The notes under the pieces: model-generated | The model's database searches: none | Told to the model about the DNA's origin: nothing | The model's input: only the letters and a program-made list of their open reading frames with translations | In this document: one piece after another, positions 49,186 through 58,538 of the stretch | Layout of the letters: every line of letters begins with the position of its first letter | How positions within the stretch are numbered: the stretch's first letter is position 1 | Translations under genes and position numbers: made by a program | From: Halomonas sp. TD01 | GTDB lineage: Bacteria > Pseudomonadota > Gammaproteobacteria > Pseudomonadales > Halomonadaceae | Direction: 5' to 3' | NCBI RefSeq assembly: GCF_923868895.1 | Contig: NZ_OV350343.1 | Span: 2,914,001 to 2,978,000, forward strand | Length of the DNA: 64,000 nt

Positions 49186-50151
49186 GTGGCTGGAAATGTG
49201 ATTGGTAAATATCTTGCCTGGAGAGGTAAGTTAGCAGTTGGCCTGGGCGTATTGAGCACCAGTTTACTGCCTCTCCAGCTGAAAGCTGATAGCTATCCGT
49301 CGCTTTCCTGCGCAGATGCACTTAACCAACCTCCCTTCACTACTGCTCATGAGTGGCTTGTGTCGAGCGTTTATGCTGGACACTGCTTTGAATTTCAAGC
49401 GCGCGCCGTTTCTATTGATGCTATAGGGGTGAGAACGCTGGCACTTTCCCATCGTGTTCGAGATGGCGTCCGGCAACAAGTGGTTCAACACCTGGATGGC
49501 CCGTCCGTTAGTGTTGAGCGCCGCTCCATTGCTGGGCACTTAGCTTGGTTTCCACCCAGCGACTCTGACTCAACGTCTGCACCAGAAGCATGGGCAGAGC
49601 ATGTTGCTGAGCATTACGAAATAGCGCTTCAGGATAAAACACGGGTAGCCGAACGTGATGCTGTAGAACTCCGCTTTTCGCCTATTGATAGTCAGCGATA
49701 TCAGCATACTTGGTGGATCGATCAAGAGACGGGGCTGTTACTTAAGCACGTGCTTAGTGATGCTCAAGGCCGTGTCCTTGAAACCTTCCAGATTACTCAG
49801 CTCCATTCTCCTACCGCCTATAGTGGTGAATTACCTAGTCCCGCAGATGAACAAATGCTTGACCAGTCCTGGCAAGTAACTTGGCTGCCCGAAGGGTTTA
49901 TTGAACAGCCCCTGGAGCCGGGGCAGCAAAGCGGCCAGCGTGTGTATAGCGACGGGTTAGCTGCTGTGAGTGTGTTCGTGTCGCCCGCCAGTCAACCATC
50001 AGCGTTACAGGAAGGTCTTCATCGAATAGGCGTGTCTACCGCTGCTGTGTCGTTGATCGATGTTGGAGATCAGAGCTGGCAATTAGTGGGCATCGGCGAG
50101 CTGCCCGTTGAATTGTTGCAGCGCATTGTTCAATCGGTGCAGTTTGAATAA
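49186..50151 (+). CDS. mucB: Sigma-E regulatory protein MucB/RseB
   Basis: A periplasmic protein of about 321 residues that binds the MucA periplasmic domain and, as known for RseB, senses lipopolysaccharide or lipid signals. It has a signal peptide (hydrophobic LAVGLGVLSTSLLPLQL, cleavage near LKADS), an N-terminal lipoprotein-carrier-like domain and a C-terminal domain (TWLPEGFIEQP, VYSDGLAAVSVFV). Three GTG starts are possible (49174, 49186, 49198). I prefer 49186 because GAGGG lies 5-6 bp upstream. Confidence 0.9.
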   Translation: MAGNVIGKYLAWRGKLAVGLGVLSTSLLPLQLKADSYPSLSCADALNQPPFTTAHEWLVSSVYAGHCFEFQARAVSIDAIGVRTLALSHRVRDGVRQQVVQHLDGPSVSVERRSIAGHLAWFPPSDSDSTSAPEAWAEHVAEHYEIALQDKTRVAERDAVELRFSPIDSQRYQHTWWIDQETGLLLKHVLSDAQGRVLETFQITQLHSPTAYSGELPSPADEQMLDQSWQVTWLPEGFIEQPLEPGQQSGQRVYSDGLAAVSVFVSPASQPSALQEGLHRIGVSTAAVSLIDVGDQSWQLVGIGELPVELLQRIVQSVQFE

Positions 50152-50165
50152 TTAGGTACATCGTT

Positions 50166-50612
50166 GTGAACACTACAGATTGCAATGCTATTGTACGCTC
50201 AGGCACTGTCATTGATCACTCTAGGGCAGGGTTAGTCGTTGATGTGTCGAGCAATGTCGCTTGTCAGCAGTGTGCTGAAGGTCGTGGTTGTGGCGTAGGG
50301 TTGTTGGTCCGTCGTCAACCACACGCCGTTATTGATCCAGGTGGTTTGCCCTCGCAATATCCCAGCCGTTATCCAATAGGTAGCTTAGTGTCGTTCACTG
50401 TTGGTAAAAATGATGTTAACAGGTTGGCGCTGCTTGTTTATGCGTTACCCCTCCTGTTTGCCATCATCATTTCGGGTGCTGCGTCAGGGATGGGGAGGAG
50501 TGATTGGTTTTGTGCGATGCTATTTTTTAGTACTTTAATTAGCTCTGTCGTCATCCTGAAATATCTTCTGCGCGGACGAGTGGAACGCTTCCGTCCGCGT
50601 CTGGTCAGTTAA
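50166..50612 (+). CDS. rseC: RseC/MucC family membrane protein
   Basis: A 148-residue inner-membrane protein of the SoxR-reducing/RseC family. It carries the cysteine cluster CQQCAEGRGCG near residues 33-43 and two membrane helices (about 82-104 and 110-132). The C-terminal tail is basic. The start is GTG 50166. RseC proteins modulate sigma-E signalling and SoxR reduction; the mechanism is unclear. It lies in the expected order mucB-rseC-mucD. Confidence 0.88.
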   Translation: MNTTDCNAIVRSGTVIDHSRAGLVVDVSSNVACQQCAEGRGCGVGLLVRRQPHAVIDPGGLPSQYPSRYPIGSLVSFTVGKNDVNRLALLVYALPLLFAIIISGAASGMGRSDWFCAMLFFSTLISSVVILKYLLRGRVERFRPRLVS

Positions 50613-50690
50613 TACTCCTGTAACTCGCTGAGAGTTGCACTCCCTTATGTTTAGTACGTGGTTTGTACTTGCTTGATTAGGAGCTGTTGC

Positions 50691-52106
50691 ATGAAGCGCT
50701 TGGTTTTTCCCTCCGCACTTTGGCTGTGCTTTATTGCACTTTTGGCCGTGGGGCAAAATGCCCACGCGCAGAATCTGCCAGACTTTACCAAGTTGGTAGA
50801 AGATGCAGCCCCCGGCGTTGTTAATATCTCTACCAGCAGGACGATTCAGCGTGGCTCTGGACCTTCAATTCAAGGGTTCGGTAGTCAGGATATCCCTGAA
50901 ATATTTCGGCACTTTTTTGGCGACAGTTTTCCTACGCCTCCCAGCCGAGGGCCAGGTCGCAGTGAAGAGCGTCAGTCACTTGGCTCTGGCTTCGTCATTA
51001 GTGCGGATGGTTACGTACTAACGAATGCCCACGTGGTTCAAGATGCTGATGAAATTCTTGTGCGATTAAACGATCGTCGAGAACTAACCGCAGAGCTGGT
51101 AGGTAGTGATACGCAGACAGATGTGGCGCTATTGAAAGTTGATGCCAATAACTTGCCAGTGCTCAATTTGGGCGACTCTGATGAATTAAAAGTCGGCGAG
51201 TGGGTGGCTGCCATAGGCTCACCCTTTGGTTTTGACCATTCGGTGTCTGCTGGAATTGTGAGTGCTATTAACCGCACGCTGCCTCGTGATGTTTACGTAC
51301 CTTTTATCCAAACCGATGTTGCCATTAATCCAGGTAATTCCGGTGGCCCTTTATTTAACCTTGAAGGGGAAGTGGTAGGTATTAACTCTCAAATACTTAC
51401 TCGTAGTGGCGGCTTTATGGGGCTCTCTTTTGCTATCCCCATTAATGTGGCAATGGATGTTGCTGATCAGCTACGCGAAGATGGACATGTGAATCGAGGT
51501 TGGCTGGGCGTAATGATTCAGCCTGTGTCTCGTGATCTGGCCGAGTCGTTTGGCATGGAAGAAGCTATTGGCGCACTGATTGCTGACCTAGACCCGGATG
51601 GGCCTGCGGCCCAAGGTGGCCTTCAGGCGGGTGATGTCATTATTGAAGTAAACGGGGAAGAGGTTGATCGTTCCAGTACATTGCCGCGTCTGATTGGTCG
51701 CGTTGCTCCAGGCAGTGATGTGGATTTAACACTGATGCGCGATGGCGAACAGGTAACAGAAACGCTTGAGCTGGGTAGCTGGCCTGATTCAGAAGCTGAC
51801 CATAGAGATAGTTCGAGCAGCAATAATCAGGTTCGCCTGGGTGTGGCAGTAGTTGAAATTGATGAAGAAACCCGTGAGCGCCTGAATATAAGTGGTGGCG
51901 TGGAAGTGCGCCAAGTTGATCCGGAAAGTGTTGCCTCACAAGCGGGTCTGCGTGTAGGCGATATATTAGTTAGCATTGACCATCGTAGCGTTTCTTCGGC
52001 AGATGAGCTGTTAGAAATTATTGAAGAGCTACCAGATGATCGCGCAATTCCACTGCGTTTGTACCGAGATGGACGCTCGCTATTTGTGGCATTACGTCTA
52101 GAGTAA
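50691..52106 (+). CDS. mucD: Periplasmic serine protease DegP/MucD
   Basis: An HtrA-family protease and chaperone of 471 residues. It has a signal peptide ending near AHAQ (about residue 26). The catalytic triad is His in LTNAHVV (near 112), Asp in TQTDVALLKVD (near 144) and Ser in NPGNSGGPLFN (near 218). Two PDZ domains follow (about 260-350 with RGWLGVMIQPV, and 380-465 with RLGVAVVEI). ATG 50691 has AGGAG 7 bp upstream; the longer frame from 50658 would spoil the signal peptide. Fifth gene of the algU cluster, as in Pseudomonas. Confidence 0.95.
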   Translation: MKRLVFPSALWLCFIALLAVGQNAHAQNLPDFTKLVEDAAPGVVNISTSRTIQRGSGPSIQGFGSQDIPEIFRHFFGDSFPTPPSRGPGRSEERQSLGSGFVISADGYVLTNAHVVQDADEILVRLNDRRELTAELVGSDTQTDVALLKVDANNLPVLNLGDSDELKVGEWVAAIGSPFGFDHSVSAGIVSAINRTLPRDVYVPFIQTDVAINPGNSGGPLFNLEGEVVGINSQILTRSGGFMGLSFAIPINVAMDVADQLREDGHVNRGWLGVMIQPVSRDLAESFGMEEAIGALIADLDPDGPAAQGGLQAGDVIIEVNGEEVDRSSTLPRLIGRVAPGSDVDLTLMRDGEQVTETLELGSWPDSEADHRDSSSSNNQVRLGVAVVEIDEETRERLNISGGVEVRQVDPESVASQAGLRVGDILVSIDHRSVSSADELLEIIEELPDDRAIPLRLYRDGRSLFVALRLE

Positions 52107-52123
52107 TCCACTGATTGTCTCTC

Positions 52124-52148
52124 CAGTCCGGCGGTTCTCGCCGGACTG
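52124..52148 (+). terminator. Hairpin after mucD
   Basis: CAGTCCGGCG pairs with CGCCGGACTG around GTTCT, a perfect 10-bp stem just after mucD. No U-tract follows, so it may act as a weak terminator or 3' protective structure. Confidence 0.6.
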
Positions 52149-52297
52149 CTGTTCCTATCCCGCGCATATCGCTACAATAGCGCTTATCTTTTTGACGAAC
52201 ATTGGCAAAGTAGTGGTGCGGCAATCTTTATTGCCTGCGCACGCCGGCTCAATAAAGCCTGCTACACCTTGCACACCCATAAGGCAGAACACACTCG

Positions 52298-54115
52298 ATG
52301 TCTCAAGACGTTTCCAGCGGAAAGCTCAAGCACATACGCAATTTCTCCATCATCGCGCATATCGATCATGGTAAATCGACGCTATCAGATCGTTTGATTC
52401 AGACCTGCGGCGGTCTGACCGAGCGAGAGCTTAAGGAGCAGGTGCTCGACTCCATGGATATTGAGCGCGAGCGTGGTATTACCATTAAGGCGCAGTCCGT
52501 AACGCTTGATTACACGGCGGCAGACGGTGAAGTTTATCAGCTCAACTTCATCGATACGCCTGGGCACGTGGACTTCTCTTACGAGGTATCGCGTTCCCTT
52601 TATGCCTGTGAAGGGGCGTTATTGGTCGTTGATGCGGCTCAAGGGGTTGAAGCGCAATCGGTCGCCAATTGCTACACCGCAATTGAGCAGGGGCTGGAAG
52701 TGTTGCCGGTGCTCAATAAAATCGACTTGCCCCAGGCCGACCCTGATCGTGTCGCGCAAGAAGTAGAAGAAATTATTGGGTTGGACGCTACCGATGCCTG
52801 CCAAGTGTCGGCTAAAAGTGGCATCGGCATTGATGCGTTGCTTGAGCGCCTCGTGCGCGACATTCCGCCTCCCAAAGGTGATCCTGATGCACCGCTTCAG
52901 GCGCTGATTATCGATTCCTGGTTCGATAACTATCTGGGTGTTGTCTCGCTAGTGCGCCTATTCGACGGCACTTTGCGCAAAGGCGAAAAAATCCGGATTA
53001 AGTCGACAGGGCGTGATTGGAGTGCCACCGAAGTGGGTATCTTCACACCACTGCGCAAAGAAACCAATATTCTGCGTGCTGGCGAAGTAGGTTTTATTGT
53101 TGCCGGCATCAAAGAAATTCATGGTGCGCCGGTAGGCGATACGATCACCCACACCAAAACCCCTGATGTTCCTCGCTTGCCTGGTTTCCAAAAAGTGAAA
53201 CCGCAGGTATATGCAGGCATGTTCCCTGTTAGTGCCGATGATTATGAGGACTTCCGGGACGCGCTCGAGAAGCTCGCGCTCAATGATGCTTCACTTGAAT
53301 ATGAGCCGGAAAACTCGGATGCGTTGGGCTTTGGTTTCCGTGTGGGCTTCCTGGGCACGCTGCACATGGAGATCATTCAAGAGCGCTTAGAGCGTGAGTA
53401 TGATCTTGATCTACTCACCACAGCGCCAACGGTGGTGTATGAACTCGCCATGAAGAACGGCGATATTCAATATGTATCGAACCCTTCCAAACTGCCTGAT
53501 ATGGCAGACGTTGATGAGATGCGTGAACCCATCGTGCGTGCCAGTATTCTGGTTCCTCAGGAGTATGTTGGTAACGTGATTGCTGAGTGTGAGCAGCGTC
53601 GCGGTACACAATTAGATATGCAGTTCCTGGGTAATCAGATCCAGTTAACCTATGAGTTGCCCATGTCGGAAGTGGTCATGGACTTTTTTGATCGCTTGAA
53701 GTCTATTTCTCGTGGTTATGCATCACTTGAGTATAACTTCGAACGTTTTGAAGCAGCTAAGTTGGTTCGCCTGGACGTGCTGATTAACGGCGATAAAGTA
53801 GATGCGCTGGCCGTCATTATCCACCGTGATCATGCGCATAACCGTGGTCGCCTGCTAGTGGAAAAAATGAAAGAGTTGATTCCGCGGCAAATGTTTGATG
53901 TGGCTATTCAAGCGGCTATTGGTGGCCAAGTTGTTGCGCGTTCAACAGTCAAAGCGCTGCGTAAAAACGTGACGGCCAAATGTTACGGCGGTGATGTTAG
54001 CCGTAAAAAGAAACTACTGGAAAAACAGAAGGCCGGTAAGAAACGCATGAAACAGGTGGGGCGTGTTGAAATTCCCCAGGATGCCTTCCTTGCTGTGCTC
54101 AAGGTAAACGACTAG
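52298..54115 (+). CDS. lepA: Elongation factor 4 (LepA)
   Basis: A translational GTPase of 605 residues that acts on stalled or assembling ribosomes. G1 is [14 protein letters not shown] near residues 20-33, followed by [10 protein letters not shown], the G3 DTPGHVDF near 87 and the G4 NKID near 140. The LepA-specific C-terminal domain ends with [18 protein letters not shown] and [11 protein letters not shown]. lepB follows after 15 bp, the classical lepA-lepB order. Confidence 0.97.
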   Translation: MSQDVSSGKLKHIRNFSIIAHIDHGKSTLSDRLIQTCGGLTERELKEQVLDSMDIERERGITIKAQSVTLDYTAADGEVYQLNFIDTPGHVDFSYEVSRSLYACEGALLVVDAAQGVEAQSVANCYTAIEQGLEVLPVLNKIDLPQADPDRVAQEVEEIIGLDATDACQVSAKSGIGIDALLERLVRDIPPPKGDPDAPLQALIIDSWFDNYLGVVSLVRLFDGTLRKGEKIRIKSTGRDWSATEVGIFTPLRKETNILRAGEVGFIVAGIKEIHGAPVGDTITHTKTPDVPRLPGFQKVKPQVYAGMFPVSADDYEDFRDALEKLALNDASLEYEPENSDALGFGFRVGFLGTLHMEIIQERLEREYDLDLLTTAPTVVYELAMKNGDIQYVSNPSKLPDMADVDEMREPIVRASILVPQEYVGNVIAECEQRRGTQLDMQFLGNQIQLTYELPMSEVVMDFFDRLKSISRGYASLEYNFERFEAAKLVRLDVLINGDKVDALAVIIHRDHAHNRGRLLVEKMKELIPRQMFDVAIQAAIGGQVVARSTVKALRKNVTAKCYGGDVSRKKKLLEKQKAGKKRMKQVGRVEIPQDAFLAVLKVND

Positions 54116-54130
54116 GGATACCTACCCCAC

Positions 54131-54934
54131 ATGGATTTTTCATTATTACTGGTAATCGCCGTTGCACTTTCTGGGGCAATATATCTGCTGGATTTGCTTT
54201 GGCTTAGGCCTAAGCGTCGTGAGCGATTAGCCACTGCTGAAGCAGCTACGACGGAAGGCCTGGATGCGCCCACCCGAGAGAAGTTGCTAAAAGAGCCGTG
54301 GCCGATTGACTACTCACGCTCGTTTTTTCCAGTCCTGCTGGTGGTGCTGGTAGTGCGCAGCTTTATTGTTGAACCGTTTCAAATTCCATCGGGATCAATG
54401 AAGCCGACTCTTGAAGTGGGTGACTTTATCTTGGTGAATAAATTTGCCTACGGTTTGCGATTACCGGTGGTTCACAACCGTTTTTTAGAGGTAGATGACC
54501 CTGAGCGGGGAGACGTAATGGTGTTCCGTTTCCCAGAAGAGCCTTCGGTCAACTTTATTAAGCGTGTGGTTGGTTTGCCGGGTGACCGTATTCGCTATGA
54601 GGGTAAGCAGCTGTATGTTAACGGCGATCCAGTCACTAAGGCATTGATTGAAGAAGGCCCCGAACTTTCGCCACAACAGCTATTATTAGAAGAGCAATTA
54701 GGTAGCGTTAGCCACTATATATATAATAATCCCCGCGATCCTGGGCCCCAGATGCGTGAAGTAGTCGTGCCGGATGGGCATTATTTCACGATGGGTGATA
54801 ACCGTGATCACTCCAACGATAGCCGTTATTGGGGGTTTGTTCCTGAAGATAATATCGTTGGAAGAGCGTTTGCCGTTTGGATGCATTGGGACGGTGGCCT
54901 GCCTAGTTTTACCAGCGTACGGCGTATTGAATGA
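54131..54934 (+). CDS. lepB: Signal peptidase I
   Basis: The inner-membrane leader peptidase that cleaves exported preproteins. It has 267 residues. Two membrane segments (about 2-24 and 62-78) precede the periplasmic catalytic domain. The nucleophile serine is in IPSGSMKPTLEVGDF near 90 and the general-base lysine in NFIKRVVGLPGDRI near 145. MGDNRDHSNDSRYWGFVP near 222 is the third conserved box. Confidence 0.96.
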   Translation: MDFSLLLVIAVALSGAIYLLDLLWLRPKRRERLATAEAATTEGLDAPTREKLLKEPWPIDYSRSFFPVLLVVLVVRSFIVEPFQIPSGSMKPTLEVGDFILVNKFAYGLRLPVVHNRFLEVDDPERGDVMVFRFPEEPSVNFIKRVVGLPGDRIRYEGKQLYVNGDPVTKALIEEGPELSPQQLLLEEQLGSVSHYIYNNPRDPGPQMREVVVPDGHYFTMGDNRDHSNDSRYWGFVPEDNIVGRAFAVWMHWDGGLPSFTSVRRIE

Positions 54935-54995
54935 AACATAGTTTAGAAATTGTTAATGCTGTCATATTAGTTAACGTCAACGACGTAGGAGCACT

Positions 54996-55688
54996 GTGAG
55001 TAATTCCTTAACCGCTTTTTGCCGACGAATCGGCCATACCTTCGGTGATCCTACGCTGATGGAACTGGCCATGACCCATCGTAGCTACGGTGGTCGCAAC
55101 AATGAGCGCCTGGAATTTCTGGGTGACTCTATCGTCAATTTTGTAATCGCTGAGGCGCTTTTTCAACGCTTTCCTCAGGCTCGAGAAGGGCAGTTATCGC
55201 GTCTTAGAGCACGTTTGGTGAAAGGCCAGACACTGGCTGAGCTGGCTCGGGAAATGGAGTTCGGCGAATGCTTACGGCTTGGTTCAGGAGAAATGAAGAG
55301 TGGCGGTCATCGCCGTGAATCCATTTTGGCTGATGCAGTAGAAGCTGTGATTGGTGCGATTTATTTAGACGCGGGCATGGATGTTGTGCGTCAACGAGTG
55401 CTTGCATGGTACGCCGAGCGGCTTGAAAATATTTCGCTACAAGATACTCAAAAAGACCCAAAAACGCGCTTACAAGAGTTTTTGCAATCGCGTCAGGCAG
55501 CGTTGCCGCGCTATGAAGTAGTCTCTGTAAAGGGGGAGGCGCATGCCCAGACCTTTACCGTGGAGTGCTACATTGATTTGCTAACCGAGCATACCACTGG
55601 TAAAGGCCCCAGCCGCCGCCATGCTGAGCAACAGGCAGCTGAAGAAGCGCTATTCCACCTTGAAAAAACACCTGGAGACAAGTCATGA
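54996..55688 (+). CDS. rnc: Ribonuclease III
   Basis: A double-stranded-RNA endonuclease that processes rRNA precursors and regulatory RNAs. The 230-residue protein starts at GTG 54996 with GTAGGAG upstream. The signature [21 protein letters not shown] near 34-54 holds the catalytic acidic residues, and [17 protein letters not shown] near 108 completes the site. A dsRNA-binding domain follows at about 155-225 ([11 protein letters not shown] and ending [13 protein letters not shown]). It overlaps era by 4 bp. Confidence 0.97.
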   Translation: MSNSLTAFCRRIGHTFGDPTLMELAMTHRSYGGRNNERLEFLGDSIVNFVIAEALFQRFPQAREGQLSRLRARLVKGQTLAELAREMEFGECLRLGSGEMKSGGHRRESILADAVEAVIGAIYLDAGMDVVRQRVLAWYAERLENISLQDTQKDPKTRLQEFLQSRQAALPRYEVVSVKGEAHAQTFTVECYIDLLTEHTTGKGPSRRHAEQQAAEEALFHLEKTPGDKS

Positions 55689-56584
55689 GTCAAACCTGCG
55701 GCTTCGTGGCCATCGTTGGGCGGCCCAACGTAGGCAAATCAACCCTCATGAACCGGATTCTAGGGCAAAAAATTTCCATTACCTCGCGTCGCCCTCAAAC
55801 TACGCGGCATCAGGTCATGGGTATTAAGACGGTCGAAGAGACGCAATTCATCTATGTTGATACGCCTGGCATGCACATCATGTCAAAAGACCGTAATAAA
55901 GCGATCAACCGTTTTATGAACCAAGCAGCAACGCAGGCGTTGCGTGATGTTGACTGTGTAGTGTTTATTATTGACCGCACCCGCTGGACGGATGAAGACC
56001 AAGCTGTGCTAAAACGGCTTGAGCACGTGAAAGCACCGGTGATTTTAGCGGTCAACAAAGTAGATCGTTTAAACGATAAGGGTGATTTGTTGCCCTGGTT
56101 GGCTGAAGTAGGTGCACGTCGTGAGTTTGCTGCAGTAGTCCCTATTTCTGCCAAGCACGGCACTCAAGTTGATACGCTTGAACAGGAAGTTGCCAAATAC
56201 TTGCCAGAGAGCGTTCACTTTTTCCCAGAAGATCAAGTCACTGATAAGAGCTTACGCTTCATGGCGGCTGAGCTGGTGCGTGAAAAAGTGATGCGCCAAC
56301 TGGGTGATGAGCTTCCGTATCAAATGACCGTGGAAATCGAAGAGTTCCGTGAAACCGAGCGCGTGACCCATATCAGTGCCTTAATTCTGGTCGAGCGCCA
56401 GGGCCAAAAGGTCATCTTGATCGGTGAAAATGGAGATCGTATTAAAAGCATTGGTCGCGAAGCGCGCTTAGATATGGAGCGCGCCTTGGGCACCAAGGTA
56501 ATGCTAAATCTATGGGTGAAAGTGAAGCGCGGCTGGTCAGATGACGAGCGGGCATTGAAAAGCTTGGGTTACGATCTCGATTGA
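55685..56584 (+). CDS. era: GTPase Era
   Basis: An essential GTPase of 30S ribosome assembly that binds the 3' end of 16S rRNA. The 299-residue protein has G1 [12 protein letters not shown] near 12-23, the DTPGMH switch near 59, NKVDRLND near 123, and a C-terminal KH domain ([20 protein letters not shown] and [16 protein letters not shown]). Its start overlaps the rnc stop in an ATGA and its stop lies just before recO, the conserved rnc-era-recO operon. Confidence 0.98.
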   Translation: MSQTCGFVAIVGRPNVGKSTLMNRILGQKISITSRRPQTTRHQVMGIKTVEETQFIYVDTPGMHIMSKDRNKAINRFMNQAATQALRDVDCVVFIIDRTRWTDEDQAVLKRLEHVKAPVILAVNKVDRLNDKGDLLPWLAEVGARREFAAVVPISAKHGTQVDTLEQEVAKYLPESVHFFPEDQVTDKSLRFMAAELVREKVMRQLGDELPYQMTVEIEEFRETERVTHISALILVERQGQKVILIGENGDRIKSIGREARLDMERALGTKVMLNLWVKVKRGWSDDERALKSLGYDLD

Positions 56585-56592
56585 GTGCTTCC

Positions 56593-57285
56593 ATGTCGGC
56601 AGAGCCAGCGTTTTTACTGCATCGCAGGCCTTACCGTGAAACCAGTGCGTTGGTGGATTTGTTAACCCTTAATTATGGCCGTATCCGCGCCGTTGCCCAT
56701 GGTGGGCAGCGGCCAGGTTCTAAGTCGCGTCAGCGGCTGCAACCCTTTACTCCGTTGTTTGTGTCGTGGCGAGGTGAGCGCGAGCTAAAGCGATTAATGC
56801 TGATGGAGTCGCGAGGCCAGACGGCACTGCTTGCCGGAGAAGGGCTGCTCTGCGGCTTATATGCGAATGAAATAGCCACACGTCTACTTCCTTTGGAGCT
56901 TGCAGCGCCAGAGGTTTTTGCATTTTATAGCGCGCTGTTAGAAGCATTGCCAGCTCCGGCGGACCGCGCCTTGGCGCTGCGACGTTTTGAGTGGGCGCTG
57001 CTGGAGACGCTTGAGGCAACACCACGCTTTTGCACCTACGATGGTGGTGTTCTCGATCCTCAAACGCGTTATCGGTTTGATGCAGCAAGTCGTGCTTTTG
57101 CACCTGCAGAGCAGGGCATAGAAGGTCGGACGCTGCGCTATATAGATCAAGGCGATTGGCAGCCTGTTGGCTTAGCAAGCGCTTTAAAAGCGGTGATGCG
57201 GGCAGCGCTTGCCCCTCATTTAGGCGCTACCGCTTTACGCTCCCGAGAACTAATGCTCGATTTGGCCCGCCGCCGACAGCGCTAG
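56593..57285 (+). CDS. recO: DNA repair protein RecO
   Basis: RecO loads RecA onto single-stranded DNA in the RecFOR pathway. The protein has about 230 residues. The N-terminal OB-fold begins [19 protein letters not shown] and continues [18 protein letters not shown] and [20 protein letters not shown], followed by a helical C-terminal domain. A TTG at 56581, overlapping the era stop, is the alternative start; I prefer ATG 56593, but neither has a strong ribosome-binding site. Confidence 0.92.
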   Translation: MSAEPAFLLHRRPYRETSALVDLLTLNYGRIRAVAHGGQRPGSKSRQRLQPFTPLFVSWRGERELKRLMLMESRGQTALLAGEGLLCGLYANEIATRLLPLELAAPEVFAFYSALLEALPAPADRALALRRFEWALLETLEATPRFCTYDGGVLDPQTRYRFDAASRAFAPAEQGIEGRTLRYIDQGDWQPVGLASALKAVMRAALAPHLGATALRSRELMLDLARRRQR

Positions 57286-57320
57286 GTGGGCATCTTGATA
57301 TCAATTATTGGAGACACGTG

Positions 57321-58145
57321 ATGCATCCTCCGCGGATTTTATTAGGCGTTAACATCGATCACATTGCGACGCTGCGCCAAGCGCGTGGTACTCGTTACCC
57401 TGATCCAGTTCAAGCGGCGTTGTTAGCAGAAGAAGCGGGCGCTGATGGTATTACGGTTCACCTGCGTGAAGATCGCCGCCATATTCAGCCTAGAGATGTT
57501 CGCCTATTAGCAGAAGTGCTCAATACGCGTATGAATTTAGAGATGGCTGTCACTGAAGAAATGCTGGCGCTGGCTGAGGAAATACGCCCGGCGCACGTGT
57601 GTTTAGTGCCAGAAAAGCGTGAAGAGCTAACTACAGAAGGGGGCTTGGACGTTGTTGGCGGTTTTGATCTTATTGCCGATGCTTGCCGGCGTTTGAGCGC
57701 TATTGGCTGCGATGTATCGTTATTTATCGATCCTGAAGAAGCGCAGATTGATGCGGCTATACGCGCAGGGGCGCCAACGATTGAGCTGCACACGGGAGCC
57801 TATGCTGAAGCAAAACCTGGCAGTGAAGCTGCTATTGCTGAATATGAACGCCTGAGTGCAGCGGCCATTCATGCTGTTTCTGCTGGCTTAGTAGTTAATG
57901 CCGGCCATGGCTTGCACTATCACAACGTTGAGGCGATTGCTGCGCTGCCGGGTGTTAATGAACTCAACATTGGTCACGCCATTATTGCTCGTGCGCTTTT
58001 TGTTGGTCTGAAGGATGCTATTCAGGAAATGAAACGCTTGATCATTGCTGGTCAAGAAGCCGGTCTAATGGCGGCGTTAGATGCTCATGAGCACGAACAT
58101 GAGCACGGACACGAACACGAACACAACGGTTGCTGCAGCCACTAA
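57321..58145 (+). CDS. pdxJ: Pyridoxine 5'-phosphate synthase PdxJ with His/Cys-rich C-terminal tail
   Basis: PdxJ closes the ring of vitamin B6 from 1-deoxyxylulose 5-phosphate and 3-amino-2-oxopropyl phosphate. The TIM-barrel enzyme shows [19 protein letters not shown] at the N-terminus, [17 protein letters not shown] near 44-60, [20 protein letters not shown] and [19 protein letters not shown] near 193-211. The family core ends near 253. About 19 further residues form a tail of alternating His and Glu ending in a CCSH segment, with eight His and two Cys, which looks metal-binding and is not part of normal PdxJ (E. coli 243 residues). The start is ATG 57321 with GGAG upstream. Confidence 0.95.
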   Translation: MHPPRILLGVNIDHIATLRQARGTRYPDPVQAALLAEEAGADGITVHLREDRRHIQPRDVRLLAEVLNTRMNLEMAVTEEMLALAEEIRPAHVCLVPEKREELTTEGGLDVVGGFDLIADACRRLSAIGCDVSLFIDPEEAQIDAAIRAGAPTIELHTGAYAEAKPGSEAAIAEYERLSAAAIHAVSAGLVVNAGHGLHYHNVEAIAALPGVNELNIGHAIIARALFVGLKDAIQEMKRLIIAGQEAGLMAALDAHEHEHEHGHEHEHNGCCSH

Positions 58146-58146
58146 G

Positions 58147-58524
58147 ATGATTGTCGGAATTGGGTCGGACATCGCCCGAGTCGAGCGCTTTACTAAGGCA
58201 GTAAAACGTCATGGGCCACGCTTTGCCCAGCGAATTTTAGGACCTGAAGAGCAAACTGTTTGGCAGGCAAAAGGTCAGCCCGTTAACTATTTGGCAAAGC
58301 GTTTTGCAGCCAAAGAAGCGTATGTTAAAGCGCTGGGGCTTGGCCTGAGAAGCGGTATGCAATGGGGCGATATTCAGATCCTCAATGATTCGCTGGGCAA
58401 GCCAAGCCTACAATTGAGCGGTGAGGCACTTCGCCTGTTTCAAAGCAGCGGTGCCTCTGTCGCCCATATAACGCTCAGTGATGAAGCCGATTACGCGGTG
58501 GCATTTGTAGTGATTGAGCGCTAG
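58147..58524 (+). CDS. acpS: Holo-ACP synthase AcpS
   Basis: AcpS transfers 4'-phosphopantetheine from CoA to the serine of AcpP (gene at 17.2 kb). The 125-residue protein has the Mg ligands in MIVGIGSDIARVERF (Asp 8) and LAKRFAAKEAYVKALGLG (Glu near 58). ATG 58147 lies one base after the pdxJ stop and has no clear Shine-Dalgarno sequence, so it probably relies on translational coupling. An in-frame ATG at 58081 inside the pdxJ tail would add a Thr/Asn-rich leader not known in the family. The last codons are part of a shared hairpin with gacS. Confidence 0.94.
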   Translation: MIVGIGSDIARVERFTKAVKRHGPRFAQRILGPEEQTVWQAKGQPVNYLAKRFAAKEAYVKALGLGLRSGMQWGDIQILNDSLGKPSLQLSGEALRLFQSSGASVAHITLSDEADYAVAFVVIER

Positions 58525-58538
58525 CAAGGCTAGCGCTC
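58516..58538. terminator. Inverted repeat containing both acpS and gacS stop codons
   Basis: GAGCGCTAGC and GCTAGCGCTC form a perfect 10-bp stem with an AAG loop. Each arm holds the stop codon (TAG) of one convergent gene and the preceding Glu-Arg codons, so both proteins end in ER. T-rich tails are weak, so termination efficiency is uncertain. Confidence 0.7.

Noticed and set aside
57156..57320. N-terminal extension of PdxJ back to 57156.
   Set aside because: This stretch overlaps recO in another frame, and the family N-terminus starts at ATG 57321 after a good ribosome-binding site.
58081..58146. Extended AcpS start inside the pdxJ tail.
   Set aside because: The added Thr/Asn-rich leader is only the +1 reading of the His/Glu repeat, and the standard AcpS N-terminus begins exactly at 58147.
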